NCBI GenBank assembly: GCA_903970285.1
Contig: CAJCHN010000002.1
Location: 1-60,585 of the forward strand
Reading direction: 5' to 3'
From: Rhodanobacteraceae bacterium
GTDB taxonomy: Bacteria; Acidobacteriota; Terriglobia; Terriglobales; Acidobacteriaceae
DNA: 60,585 nt
Below the pieces are notes generated by a model. It had not been told where the DNA came from. It saw only the letters and a program-made list of their open reading frames with translations, and ran no database searches. The stretch's first letter is position 1; every line of letters begins with the position of its first letter. Of this stretch, positions 54,057 to 60,585 are shown one piece after another. The position numbers were made by a program, and so were the translations under genes.

Positions 54057-54226
54057 TCGTCTTCGGGAGCCCTGGGGCTGGACGCACTTCTGCGCTTCGC
54101 CACCGCCTGCTTCAGGATCATCTCGACCTGGCCGTTCACGCTGCGCAGCTCGTCCTGAGCCCAGGCTTCCAACTCGGCCCAGAGCGCGGGATCGATCCGC
54201 ATCAGGAATGCCTTGCGCTCCTTCAT
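54026..54226 (-). CDS. Ribbon-helix-helix (Arc-like) DNA-binding protein
   Basis: The 66-residue protein has the Arc/MetJ-type core KERKAFLMRIDPALWAELEAWAQDE followed by LRSVNGQVEMILKQAVAKRR, then a polar tail. Such proteins bind short palindromic operators as dimers. ATG at 54226 has AAGGTGG upstream. Its end overlaps the convergent Cys-rich gene by about 30 bases. It lies 77 bases downstream of the SPFH gene, a neighbourhood in which this small RHH protein is often found. It may regulate the SPFH promoter (palindromes at 55324-55343). Confidence 0.8.
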   Translation of the reverse strand: MKERKAFLMRIDPALWAELEAWAQDELRSVNGQVEMILKQAVAKRRSASSPRAPEDDQGSSAGKAG

Positions 54227-54303
54227 TGACCCACCTTCAAAGCGAACTCCTGTTGACGGGGAAGGGAATTGACTCGTTCAGGAACTTCGCCGCAGCGTCA
54301 GTT

Positions 54304-55290
54304 TCAGGTGTAGAGCGTTCCCGTATTGACCACCGGATGCACCTCCGACTCACTGCAGAGCACAACCATCAGGTTGCTCACCATGGCCGCCTTGCGGTCG
54401 TCGTCCAGGCTCACAAAACCCTTTGCCGCAAGCTCCGACAGCGCCAGTTCCACCATGCCCACGGCTCCCTGCACGATCTTCTGCCGCGCCGCGATCACTG
54501 CCTCCGCCTGCTGCCGGCGCAGCATGACCTGGGCGATCTCGGGAGCATACGCCAGGTGGGTCAGACGGGCTTCGTCGACCGTGACCCCAGCCTTGGCCAG
54601 CCGCTCCTGCAGTTCTCCGCGCAGGGCTTCCGAGACCTCGTCCACGTTGCTGCGCAGTGTCGTCTCCGTCCCTTCGCCATCGTCGTAGGAGTACATGTTC
54701 GCGATGTGCCGCAGCGCGGATTCACTCTGGATGGGCACATAGTTCTGGTAATCGTCCACGTCGAAGAACGCCTGCGCCGTATCGCTGATGCGCCAGACGA
54801 CGACGGCCGCGATCTCAATCGGATTGCCGCGCTTGTCGTTCACCTTCAGCCGATCGCCATTCAGCGTGCGGGCCCGTAACGAAATCTTGTTGCGCCCCAA
54901 CTCCCGGCCCGCAGGCCCAAGCGAAGCGGGTTTGGTTCGCACACCACGGCTCTCCAGACCGGAGCTGCGCAGCGCCGCCATTCCCACGCGGTCTCCGCTA
55001 TAGAGCGGATTAGCCCACCAGAAGCCGCTCGCCCGCACCGTACCCTTGTAGGCGCCGAAGAGCACCAGCACCCGCGCCTCATTCGGCTGCAGGGTGAAAA
55101 ATCCCGGCAGCAGCAATACGCAGAACGCCAGCAACAGCACACGCCCGAACAGATACCAGCCCTCCGGCTGCTGAGTGACGATCAGGAACACATCCGCAGC
55201 CGCAACCGCCAGCACCGGCAGCAGCACCGACCATCCGTTGAAGGCCCCGCCGACCCGTTCCTGACTCACCACCGACCGCTCGACTGCCAT
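54304..55290 (-). CDS. SPFH/band 7 domain membrane protein
   Basis: The 328-residue protein has two membrane helices (about 20-38 and 48-68, [18 protein letters not shown] and [16 protein letters not shown]). The SPFH domain follows: [51 protein letters not shown], and a coiled-coil-like stretch [37 protein letters not shown] proteins oligomerise on membranes and organise microdomains or proteases. ATG at 55290 is preceded by GAGGTGA; a TTG at 55308 would add six residues. It forms a unit with the RHH gene downstream. Confidence 0.88.
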   Translation of the reverse strand: MAVERSVVSQERVGGAFNGWSVLLPVLAVAAADVFLIVTQQPEGWYLFGRVLLLAFCVLLLPGFFTLQPNEARVLVLFGAYKGTVRASGFWWANPLYSGDRVGMAALRSSGLESRGVRTKPASLGPAGRELGRNKISLRARTLNGDRLKVNDKRGNPIEIAAVVVWRISDTAQAFFDVDDYQNYVPIQSESALRHIANMYSYDDGEGTETTLRSNVDEVSEALRGELQERLAKAGVTVDEARLTHLAYAPEIAQVMLRRQQAEAVIAARQKIVQGAVGMVELALSELAAKGFVSLDDDRKAAMVSNLMVVLCSESEVHPVVNTGTLYT

Positions 55291-55323
55291 GACGCTCACC
55301 TCGCTCAATAAGAAGCTAGCAAA

Positions 55324-55343
55324 GTGATATCACGATAATATCG
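55324..55343. promoter_or_regulatory. Overlapping palindromes, candidate operator upstream of SPFH gene
   Basis: GTGATATCAC (55324-55333, perfect 10-bp palindrome) is followed by CGATAATATCG (55333-55343, perfect with a 3-base centre), sharing one base. They lie about 34-53 bases upstream of the SPFH start on the minus strand, the usual place for a repressor or activator site. Confidence 0.5.
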
Positions 55344-55381
55344 CAGAGTCAAGCCTCTGCAGCCGTCCGCGTAACTCTCCT

Positions 55382-55813
55382 CTAGTCCGCCACCCGCTCC
55401 ACCAGCACATCCTCGGGCAGGTCCCCCGCCAGCGTCTCCACGTGGGCGACCGCCTTCGCCAGTCTGGCCTGCCCGGCCATCCGTTCCTTCCGCTCCACCC
55501 TCGCATAGATGAACTCAACGCGGGTCACGCGGTAGGCGCCATACGCCACGTCGCTTGGGCCCGATGCCGGCAGCAGCACGATGTCCCCAGCCTTCGGCAG
55601 ACTGTGCAGCGTCTCCAACGGCACCAGGTTGATGAAGGTTCCGTCTTCGGTGATGAACTCCAGACAGTTGGCGCTGTAGACCAGCCCTTCGCGCGCCTCC
55701 TTCGCCTCGCGCCTTGTGCGCAGGACGGTAATGAAGGTTCCAATCGTCGTCGGAATGGCAATCACGAAGCTCAGCAGCTTGGTGATGTCGGCCACTTTGC
55801 TCAGCGGGATCAT
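55382..55813 (-). CDS. Small membrane-anchored protein of unknown function
   Basis: The 143-residue product starts MIPLSKVADITKLLSFVIAIPTTIGTFITVL, a single hydrophobic N-terminal segment. A beta-rich domain follows (GLVYSANCLEFITEDGTFINLVPLETLH, then AGDIVLLPAS and RVTRVEFIYARVE). No family was recognised. ATG at 55813 has GAGAGAGGG upstream; the frame is open to 55849. It may be part of the SPFH unit, though the gap of 91 bases and the palindromes between them argue for a separate promoter for SPFH. Confidence 0.65.
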   Translation of the reverse strand: MIPLSKVADITKLLSFVIAIPTTIGTFITVLRTRREAKEAREGLVYSANCLEFITEDGTFINLVPLETLHSLPKAGDIVLLPASGPSDVAYGAYRVTRVEFIYARVERKERMAGQARLAKAVAHVETLAGDLPEDVLVERVAD

Positions 55814-55930
55814 CAACCCTCTCTCTTTCGCCCGAAGGGCAGCGTACACAAGCGGCGTTCCGCTGCGTCCCCGGCCCTGTCACACGCCCGGAGACCCGAT
55901 TCTACCCGCATCTACCTATATGCTTGCAGT

Positions 55931-56548
55931 GTGCATCGTCTTGGCATCCTGCTCTCCGGCCGCGGCTCCAACTTCCTCGCCATCCACCAGGCGACTGAGA
56001 CCGGCCTGCTGCCTGATACCGAGATCGCTGTTGTGCTCTCCAACAAGTCCGACGTTCCGGGACTGGCCGCCGCCCGCGAACGCGGTCTCCCGGCGCACCA
56101 TATCCCGGTGGCGGGACGAACCCCGGCCGAACGCGACCTGGAGTTCATCCAGCGACTGCAGCAGGCAGAAGTGGACCTGGTGTGCCTCGCCGGCTACATG
56201 CGCCTGCTTTCGCCCGGGTTCGTGGCGGCCTTCCCCAACCGCATCCTGAACGTGCACCCCAGCCTGCTGCCCAGCTTCCCGGGTCTCGACGCGCAGCGGC
56301 AGGCGCTCGAGTTTGGGGTGAAGGTCGCCGGCTGCACGGTGCATTTTGTCGATGAGCACCTGGACCACGGCGTCATCATCCTGCAAAGGGCCGTCGAAGT
56401 GCGCGACGATGACACGGCGGAGACTCTCTCCGCACGCATCCTGGTCGAAGAGCACAAGGCATACCCCGAAGCCATTGCCCGAGTCCTCTCGGACCGGTAC
56501 CACGTGGAAGGCCGCCGCTTCCTGCCACGCGGCGGAGACCTGCGCTAG
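55931..56548 (+). CDS. purN: Phosphoribosylglycinamide formyltransferase PurN
   Basis: PurN transfers a formyl group from 10-formyltetrahydrofolate to glycinamide ribonucleotide in purine synthesis. The 205-residue protein has LGILLSGRGSNFLAI, VLSNKSDVPGLAAA and LVCLAGYMRLLSPGF. The catalytic Asn/His/Asp block is NVHPSLLPSFPG and HFVDEHLDHGVIILQ. GTG at 55931 is used because the family begins there; no in-frame ATG precedes it. Its end overlaps the convergent protease gene by four bases. It belongs to the same pathway as purM. Confidence 0.95.
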   Translation: MHRLGILLSGRGSNFLAIHQATETGLLPDTEIAVVLSNKSDVPGLAAARERGLPAHHIPVAGRTPAERDLEFIQRLQQAEVDLVCLAGYMRLLSPGFVAAFPNRILNVHPSLLPSFPGLDAQRQALEFGVKVAGCTVHFVDEHLDHGVIILQRAVEVRDDDTAETLSARILVEEHKAYPEAIARVLSDRYHVEGRRFLPRGGDLR

Positions 56549-57576
56549 AAGTTCCCCGGCGCGGGGAACCGCAGCATGGTCAGCCCGAGGGCAAACAGCA
56601 GCAGCACGAAGTGAATCATGGTCTTGGTGCTTGGCCGCTCGGCATAGCCGCCCTGCCACAACCGCCAGCCCATGCCGAGCGCCACGAAGCAGAAGACCCC
56701 TTCGTGCAGCCAAGCGAAGAAGATCAGCGAGGTCGCCAGCACCAGCCAGCGCTGGGTGCGGTCGAGCGCGTGCGTTGCCTGGGCGCCATCCAGGCCCAGC
56801 ACCGGAATCAGGTTCAGTACGTTCAGCCATGCGGAGACGTGAGCCAGCGCCGCGAACAGCGGGCTCCCGGTCTTCAGCGCGATGGCGCCGCAAACCAGCG
56901 CCACCAGCAGTCCAAACAGCGGACCGGCGAGCGCGATGCCCGACAGCGTCTCGAGCGACACTCCCATCGAGTACCAGCGCACATAGGCGCCAAGTCCCGG
57001 CAGAAACACCGGCAGATCGACCTTCAGGCCGCGTCGCCGCGCCGCGACGAAGTGACCCATCTCGTGGATCAGGATGGCCAGCGTGAAGCCCAGCCCGAAC
57101 TGCCATCCGAACAGCGCCCAGTAGATGCCAAAGAAGGCGAGAAAGCTGAGCAGGAACTTCAGCTTGAACAGCAGGAAGAATAAGCTCTTGGCCTTCGCCA
57201 GGAAGAAGACAACCGGGGCCAGCGGCCCCAGGCGCTTGGTCCACTTCGACTTATAGTCTTCATCGGCACGGACCCGCGCATCCAGTGCCGCAATCTTCAC
57301 GTTGACCGCGTCCGCCTGCTTGGTTCCCGCCGGCAACCAGTCGAGCGCTTTTGACCATGCTTCGCGCGCCTCGACCCAGTGCTTTTCCCCTTCGGCGGCC
57401 GAGGCTCGCAGCGCGAGGTCGCGCAGATGCCCGGCATAGATAATTGAATGGCATTCCGGGCACGCCAGCGTACCCGGTGGAAGGTAGTGGCTGCAGGCAG
57501 GGCAGTTGTAGATCGCATCCGGAGCCGCGGGTTCGTTTCCCCCGGTTGTTGCCGGGACTAGGGGCGTAAGAGGCAT
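56545..57576 (-). CDS. Site-2 protease family (M50) membrane metalloprotease
   Basis: The 343-residue protein begins with a zinc ribbon (Cys 25, 28, 39, 42) and a short helical region like a TPR (HWVEAREAWSKALDWLPAGTK). Several membrane helices follow with the metalloprotease motif HEMGH (171-175) and the second ligand motif NLIPVLGLDG (255-264). M50 enzymes cut membrane-embedded substrates, often to release signals. No PDZ domain is visible. A zinc-ribbon/TPR start on an M50 domain is a less common arrangement. Upstream is the small membrane protein at 57615-58178. Confidence 0.9.
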   Translation of the reverse strand: MPLTPLVPATTGGNEPAAPDAIYNCPACSHYLPPGTLACPECHSIIYAGHLRDLALRASAAEGEKHWVEAREAWSKALDWLPAGTKQADAVNVKIAALDARVRADEDYKSKWTKRLGPLAPVVFFLAKAKSLFFLLFKLKFLLSFLAFFGIYWALFGWQFGLGFTLAILIHEMGHFVAARRRGLKVDLPVFLPGLGAYVRWYSMGVSLETLSGIALAGPLFGLLVALVCGAIALKTGSPLFAALAHVSAWLNVLNLIPVLGLDGAQATHALDRTQRWLVLATSLIFFAWLHEGVFCFVALGMGWRLWQGGYAERPSTKTMIHFVLLLFALGLTMLRFPAPGNF

Positions 57577-57614
57577 GTTCTTCCCTCTAGATTAGACGCA
57601 TCCGGCGCGAAAAC

Positions 57615-58178
57615 CTACCTGCGCAGGCCCATCACGGTCATGCGCGGTCCGCCAGGCTGTCCAAAGCCCGGAGCTCCCGCCGCCATCTGCCATGCCGTGC
57701 GCAGGCCGTAGAAGAGGATCAGCAGCCCCATCAATCCCCACAGCGGATCTCTGCCCAGTCGCAGGAAGGGGCCAAACAAGGTGTACGTCAGCATGAATAC
57801 AGGTGAAACCTGCGTCAGGGCATAGCCCTGCTTATGCACCTGGTAGAGCAGGTCCAGCAAGCGCCCGCCGGACGCGGAGAGGTACGTCAGTGCGACGGCG
57901 GCGACCTGGCATTGCCGGCTGCCGACGCTACGCGTGGCCGTCATCATAGCCTTGGCCACCAGGTACCCGATCCCGATGGTGACAATGCTCACCATGAAGC
58001 CGGTCATTCCGACCAGCGCGTAGCCAACTGCGCCGATCACCGCGGCGATCGCGCCGTAGACCAGGGCCAGCGGGATGACTGCCATGTTGGCGCGCGGCGA
58101 ACCCGCGATGTACCCGGTTTCTCCGTCGACGATGGTCGCCTGGTTGTACTCTGCCCGCTCAAATTCAGGAATGCTCAT
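57615..58178 (-). CDS. Small multi-helix membrane protein of unknown function
   Basis: The 187-residue protein has about four hydrophobic stretches (VIPLALVYGAIAAVIGAVGYALV, FMVSIVTIGIGYLVAKAMM, VAAVALTYLSASGGRLLDLLY, VFMLTYTLFGPFLRL and LMGLLILFYGLRTAWQ near the end). It starts with a polar segment that ends GETGYIAGS. I do not recognise a family. The ATG at 58178 follows directly from the next gene region and the stop is 38 bases before the M50 gene start on the same strand, which suggests an operon with the protease. Confidence 0.7.
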   Translation of the reverse strand: MSIPEFERAEYNQATIVDGETGYIAGSPRANMAVIPLALVYGAIAAVIGAVGYALVGMTGFMVSIVTIGIGYLVAKAMMTATRSVGSRQCQVAAVALTYLSASGGRLLDLLYQVHKQGYALTQVSPVFMLTYTLFGPFLRLGRDPLWGLMGLLILFYGLRTAWQMAAGAPGFGQPGGPRMTVMGLRR

Positions 58179-58220
58179 GGTTCGGCCACGCCCTTTCGCC
58201 CAGCAGAGTCGGTGCTGCTC

Positions 58221-59426
58221 TCAGGTCGACTGGCCAACCACCGGCACGTCCTTCGCATCGCCCAGGATCACCTTCACGTTCAATCTCCGCTGCCCGCGAA
58301 AGATGGTCAGGATCACAGTATCACCTGCCCGGTGCAGGTTCAGCGCCTGGCTCAGATCTTGCGGCGTCTGGATCTCCTGGCCGTCGATGGCGACAATCAG
58401 GTCGCCGCCCAGCATCACCGGCGTGTTGCCGTCGTACAGCCGCTGGTTACCGCCATGCAGCCCGGCTTTTTCGGCTGCGCCTCCCGGCAGCACCCGTTGA
58501 ATCAACACGCCATAATCGGCCGGAAGCCCGATCTGCTCGGCAATATCCGGCCCGATGGGCAGCGGAACGATGTCGAGCGACGGCCGCCGCACCCGGCCAT
58601 AGCGGGCGAAGTCGTCCAGTACGGCCTTCGCCGTGTTAATCGGGATCGCAAATCCGATGCCGGCCGACTGGTCTGAGCCATTCGAAGCGATCAGGGTGGT
58701 GATGCCGATCACCTCGCCGCGCGAGTTCAAGAGCGGGCCGCCGGAGTTTCCCGGATTCACCGCCGCATCGGTCTGAATGGCATCTTCAATCGGGCTGCCT
58801 GACTGCGAGCCGATCGACCGGATCGCCGAGATGATGCCCCGCGTCATCGTGCCGCTCAGCCCAAACGGATTGCCGATCGCATACACCCGCTGCCCCACCA
58901 TCAATCCCTGGCTGTCGGCCAGCGTCGCCGGACTCAGATTCGGTGCCGAGATCGTCAGCAGCGCCAGGTCATGTTGCTTGTCGACCCCCAACACCGTCGC
59001 CTTGTACTTGTGCTTGTCGTATAGAGTCACCTCGACCCGCTGCGCATTGTCGATCACGTGGTTATTGGTCAGGATCAGGCCCTGTTTGTCCAGGATGAAG
59101 CCGGAGCCCTGTCCCTGCTGCGGCACCGGACGGTTGAAGAAGTCGAAGGCGACCGCCGTGGAGGTGATATTGACCACCGATGGCAGAGCCTTGCGGTACA
59201 CGGCGATGTTCTGCTGCTCCTCGCTGTCGAAGGCGGGCGCCGCAGCGGCTTCTTTCAGATCGAACTGGCCCAGCGGACCATCGAAGACCGCAAGGTGCGT
59301 GTGCTCGGCATCCGCCTGATTGCCCTGCAGCCAGGGCAGGATGTGGCCCGTCGCCGCGCCATGTGTGGTCACGTAGTAGAACCCCGCAAGCAGCAACAGC
59401 ACCAGCAGCACCGGACGCGACTTCAT
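58221..59426 (-). CDS. HtrA/DegP-type serine protease with PDZ domain
   Basis: This 401-residue periplasmic protease has an N-terminal signal anchor (about 5-20). The catalytic triad is His123 (NNHVID), Asp153 (HDLALL) and Ser228 (NPGNSGGPLL). A PDZ-like domain follows (YGVLIQRVLPGGAAEKAGL and DLIVAIDGQEIQTPQDLSQAL). Such enzymes degrade or refold damaged exported proteins under stress. ATG at 59426 is used. A gap of 117 bases to marR must hold the promoter; TACAAT appears there but no -35 box fits. It lies next to the small membrane protein gene. Confidence 0.93.
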   Translation of the reverse strand: MKSRPVLLVLLLLAGFYYVTTHGAATGHILPWLQGNQADAEHTHLAVFDGPLGQFDLKEAAAAPAFDSEEQQNIAVYRKALPSVVNITSTAVAFDFFNRPVPQQGQGSGFILDKQGLILTNNHVIDNAQRVEVTLYDKHKYKATVLGVDKQHDLALLTISAPNLSPATLADSQGLMVGQRVYAIGNPFGLSGTMTRGIISAIRSIGSQSGSPIEDAIQTDAAVNPGNSGGPLLNSRGEVIGITTLIASNGSDQSAGIGFAIPINTAKAVLDDFARYGRVRRPSLDIVPLPIGPDIAEQIGLPADYGVLIQRVLPGGAAEKAGLHGGNQRLYDGNTPVMLGGDLIVAIDGQEIQTPQDLSQALNLHRAGDTVILTIFRGQRRLNVKVILGDAKDVPVVGQST

Positions 59427-59543
59427 CGGCTAGAACCCTGACCTTCCAGAATCAGTTCTCCAACATCATCGGGGCAACCGCCCAGACTCTACTCGTCCTC
59501 TATTGTAGCCATCAGCAGCCCTGCCGGCGGAGGCGCGTCGGCA

Positions 59544-60011
59544 TCAGCTTTCGAGATTCGCGAGGCCCCGTTCGATCAGCGTGTTCATGGCGCGCAACTC
59601 GGTCAGTGACACACCTGTCCATACCTCCGCCTCCAGCTTCTCCAGGATGCCATCCGCGTAGGCCAGAAGACGCTCGCCCGCCGCGGTCAGCCGCGCCGTC
59701 ACCAGGCGCTGGTTCTCCGCGTCCCGCCCCCGCACCACCCATCCGCGCTCGACCGCCAGCGAGAGCATCGCCTGCGCACTCTGCGGAGTCACGTAGCAGG
59801 CCCGGGCAAGCTGCGCGCCAGAGCTTCCCGGCCGCTCCTTCAGCTCGTGCAGCAGGCGAAGCTGCGCGCTGGTAATGTGCCGGGATCGCAGTTCGTCATC
59901 CAGGCGCGCCTTCAGCCCCAGCAGCAGGCGCCGCATCAGCCGGTTGCTGCGCCGCAGCTCGGCATCTCTCCGTGAAGCCTTCTCCGTTCTTTCCGGCTTG
60001 CCTGAATCCAT
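59544..60011 (-). CDS. MarR family transcriptional regulator
   Basis: The 155-residue protein has a MarR core: LLLGLKARLDDELRSRHITSAQLRLLHEL, the DNA-reading helix region SGAQLARACYVTPQSAQAMLSLAVERGWV and the wing (VRGRDAENQRLVTARLTAAGE). It is likely a dimer that represses an exporter operon and is released by a small molecule. Its ATG (60009-60011) sits directly beside one of two operators, and the divergent exporter gene begins 35 bases away. Autoregulation together with control of that exporter is expected. No ribosome site precedes this ATG; M26 is a possible shorter start. Confidence 0.9.
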   Translation of the reverse strand: MDSGKPERTEKASRRDAELRRSNRLMRRLLLGLKARLDDELRSRHITSAQLRLLHELKERPGSSGAQLARACYVTPQSAQAMLSLAVERGWVVRGRDAENQRLVTARLTAAGERLLAYADGILEKLEAEVWTGVSLTELRAMNTLIERGLANLES

Positions 60012-60045
60012 ATCAGCTTCCTGATACTCTATCAGTTAACTGATC
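60011..60045. promoter_or_regulatory. Twin MarR operators in the 34-bp divergent gap
   Basis: TATCAG-CTTC-CTGATA (60011-60026) and TATCAG-TTAA-CTGATC (60030-60045) are two inverted repeats with the same half-sites and 4-base centres, 19 bases apart, nearly two helical turns. They fill the whole gap between the start codons of marR and the exporter gene. Confidence 0.75.
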
Positions 60046-60585
60046 ATGAGCGACACCGCCCACGAAGTACCCTGGCGGCCCCGGCACAACCCCTGGGCGA
60101 TCGCCCTGACGGTCACCCTCGCAACCTTCATGGAGGTGCTCGATACCTCCATCGCCAACGTTGCGCTGCCGCACATCGCCGGCTCGCTGGGTGCCTCGCA
60201 GGACGAGGCCACCTGGGTGCTTACCAGCTACCTGGTCAGCTCCGCCATCGTGCTGCCCATCTCCGGCTGGCTCTCGAATCGCATCGGCCGCAAGCGCTTT
60301 TATATGACCTGCGTCGCGCTCTTCACGGTCTGCTCGCTCTTGTGCGGACTGGCGCCTTCGCTGCCCATCCTCATCTTCGCGCGCGTCCTGCAGGGCTTTG
60401 GCGGCGGCGGTCTGGCGCCCTCCGAACAGGCCATCCTCGCCGATACCTTCTCCGTCGAAAAGCGCGGCCAGGCTTTCGCCCTCTATGGCATGGCGGTGGT
60501 CGTCGCGCCGGCCATCGGACCCACCCTGGGCGGCTACATCACGGATAACTTCAACTGGCACTGGATCTTCTTCATCAACCTGCCG
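60046..60585 (+). CDS. EmrB/QacA-type MFS drug exporter (3' end beyond window)
   Basis: The first 180 residues are present. MSDTAHEVPWRPRHNPWAIALTV leads into helix one (TLATFMEVLDTSIANVALPHIAG, family motif), then helix two (WVLTSYLVSSAIVLPISGWL), RIGRKRFYM (motif A), helices three and four (VLQGFGGGGLAPSEQAIL) and helix five (VVVAPAIGPTLGGYI, motif C). This is the DHA2 14-helix exporter group. ATG at 60046 is preceded by the operators and no ribosome site, so a leaderless transcript or a later start is possible. It is divergent from its likely regulator marR. Confidence 0.92.
   Translation, partial: MSDTAHEVPWRPRHNPWAIALTVTLATFMEVLDTSIANVALPHIAGSLGASQDEATWVLTSYLVSSAIVLPISGWLSNRIGRKRFYMTCVALFTVCSLLCGLAPSLPILIFARVLQGFGGGGLAPSEQAILADTFSVEKRGQAFALYGMAVVVAPAIGPTLGGYITDNFNWHWIFFINLP

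Overview
The window looks like a chromosomal segment of an acidobacterium, most likely class Terriglobia (Acidobacteriaceae). The DNA is GC-rich with strongly G/C-biased third codon positions. Two protein types that are especially abundant in that group are present: an Oar-like TonB-dependent receptor with an N-terminal carboxypeptidase-regulatory domain (10457-14029) and a VWFA-related secreted protein (14131-16401). FecR, DUF5666 and carboxypeptidase-regulatory secreted proteins and many GTG/TTG starts agree with this. No rRNA, tRNA, transposase, integrase or CRISPR array was seen.

Layout. 1-2663: tail of an unknown gene, an isoprenylcysteine-methyltransferase-like membrane protein, DUF3108 and DUF2007 proteins and queC. 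2721-3917: exported TPR protein. 3955-5712: moaC and moeA (molybdenum cofactor). 5842-8342: egtD and egtB (ergothioneine). 8755-9465: VIT-type metal transporter. 9630-17362: an envelope block (DUF5666 protein, Oar-like receptor, VWFA protein, TPR protein). 17388-20897: lipocalin, sodium:solute symporter, DUF1440 protein and a Pro/Ala-rich protein. 21112-28903: an unusual sugar/acyl locus with a GH1-like hydrolase, a fused acyl-CoA dehydrogenase-methyltransferase, a GT2 glycosyltransferase, a PIG-L deacetylase and a fused glycosyltransferase-UDP-galactopyranose mutase. 29283-35912: a five-gene carotenoid operon resembling staphyloxanthin-type (C30 carotenoic acid, glycosylated and acylated) pathways. 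36045-45123: NUP-family protein, queE, queD, small proteins, ligA, a membrane hydrolase, a YqaA/VTT protein, mog and a TonB-like protein. 45158-50448: orphan lipoprotein, FecR protein, a GH63-like hydrolase and a carboxypeptidase-regulatory protein. 50493-56548: hemL, purM, a coupled pair of small proteins (one ending in an LNPQPLPP motif, one Cys-rich), an SPFH protein with a ribbon-helix-helix partner, and purN. 56545-60585: M50 protease, membrane protein, HtrA/DegP-type protease, MarR regulator and the start of an EmrB/QacA-type exporter.

How genes work together. queC, queE and queD give three steps toward preQ0, in two places. moaC, moeA and mog cover three molybdopterin steps, in two places. 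egtB and egtD together give the core ergothioneine route. The five crt-like genes provide two desaturase/oxidases, an aldehyde dehydrogenase, a glycosyltransferase and an acyltransferase, but no squalene or phytoene synthase lies in the window.

Most interesting parts: the 21.1-28.9 kb sugar/acyl locus, whose product I cannot name; the carotenoid operon; the LNPQPLPP/Cys-rich gene pair with its promoter and foldable leader; the SPFH/RHH module with palindromic operators; twin MarR operators in a 34-bp divergent gap; and a family of short palindromic repeats, one of which appears to sit in frame inside egtB.
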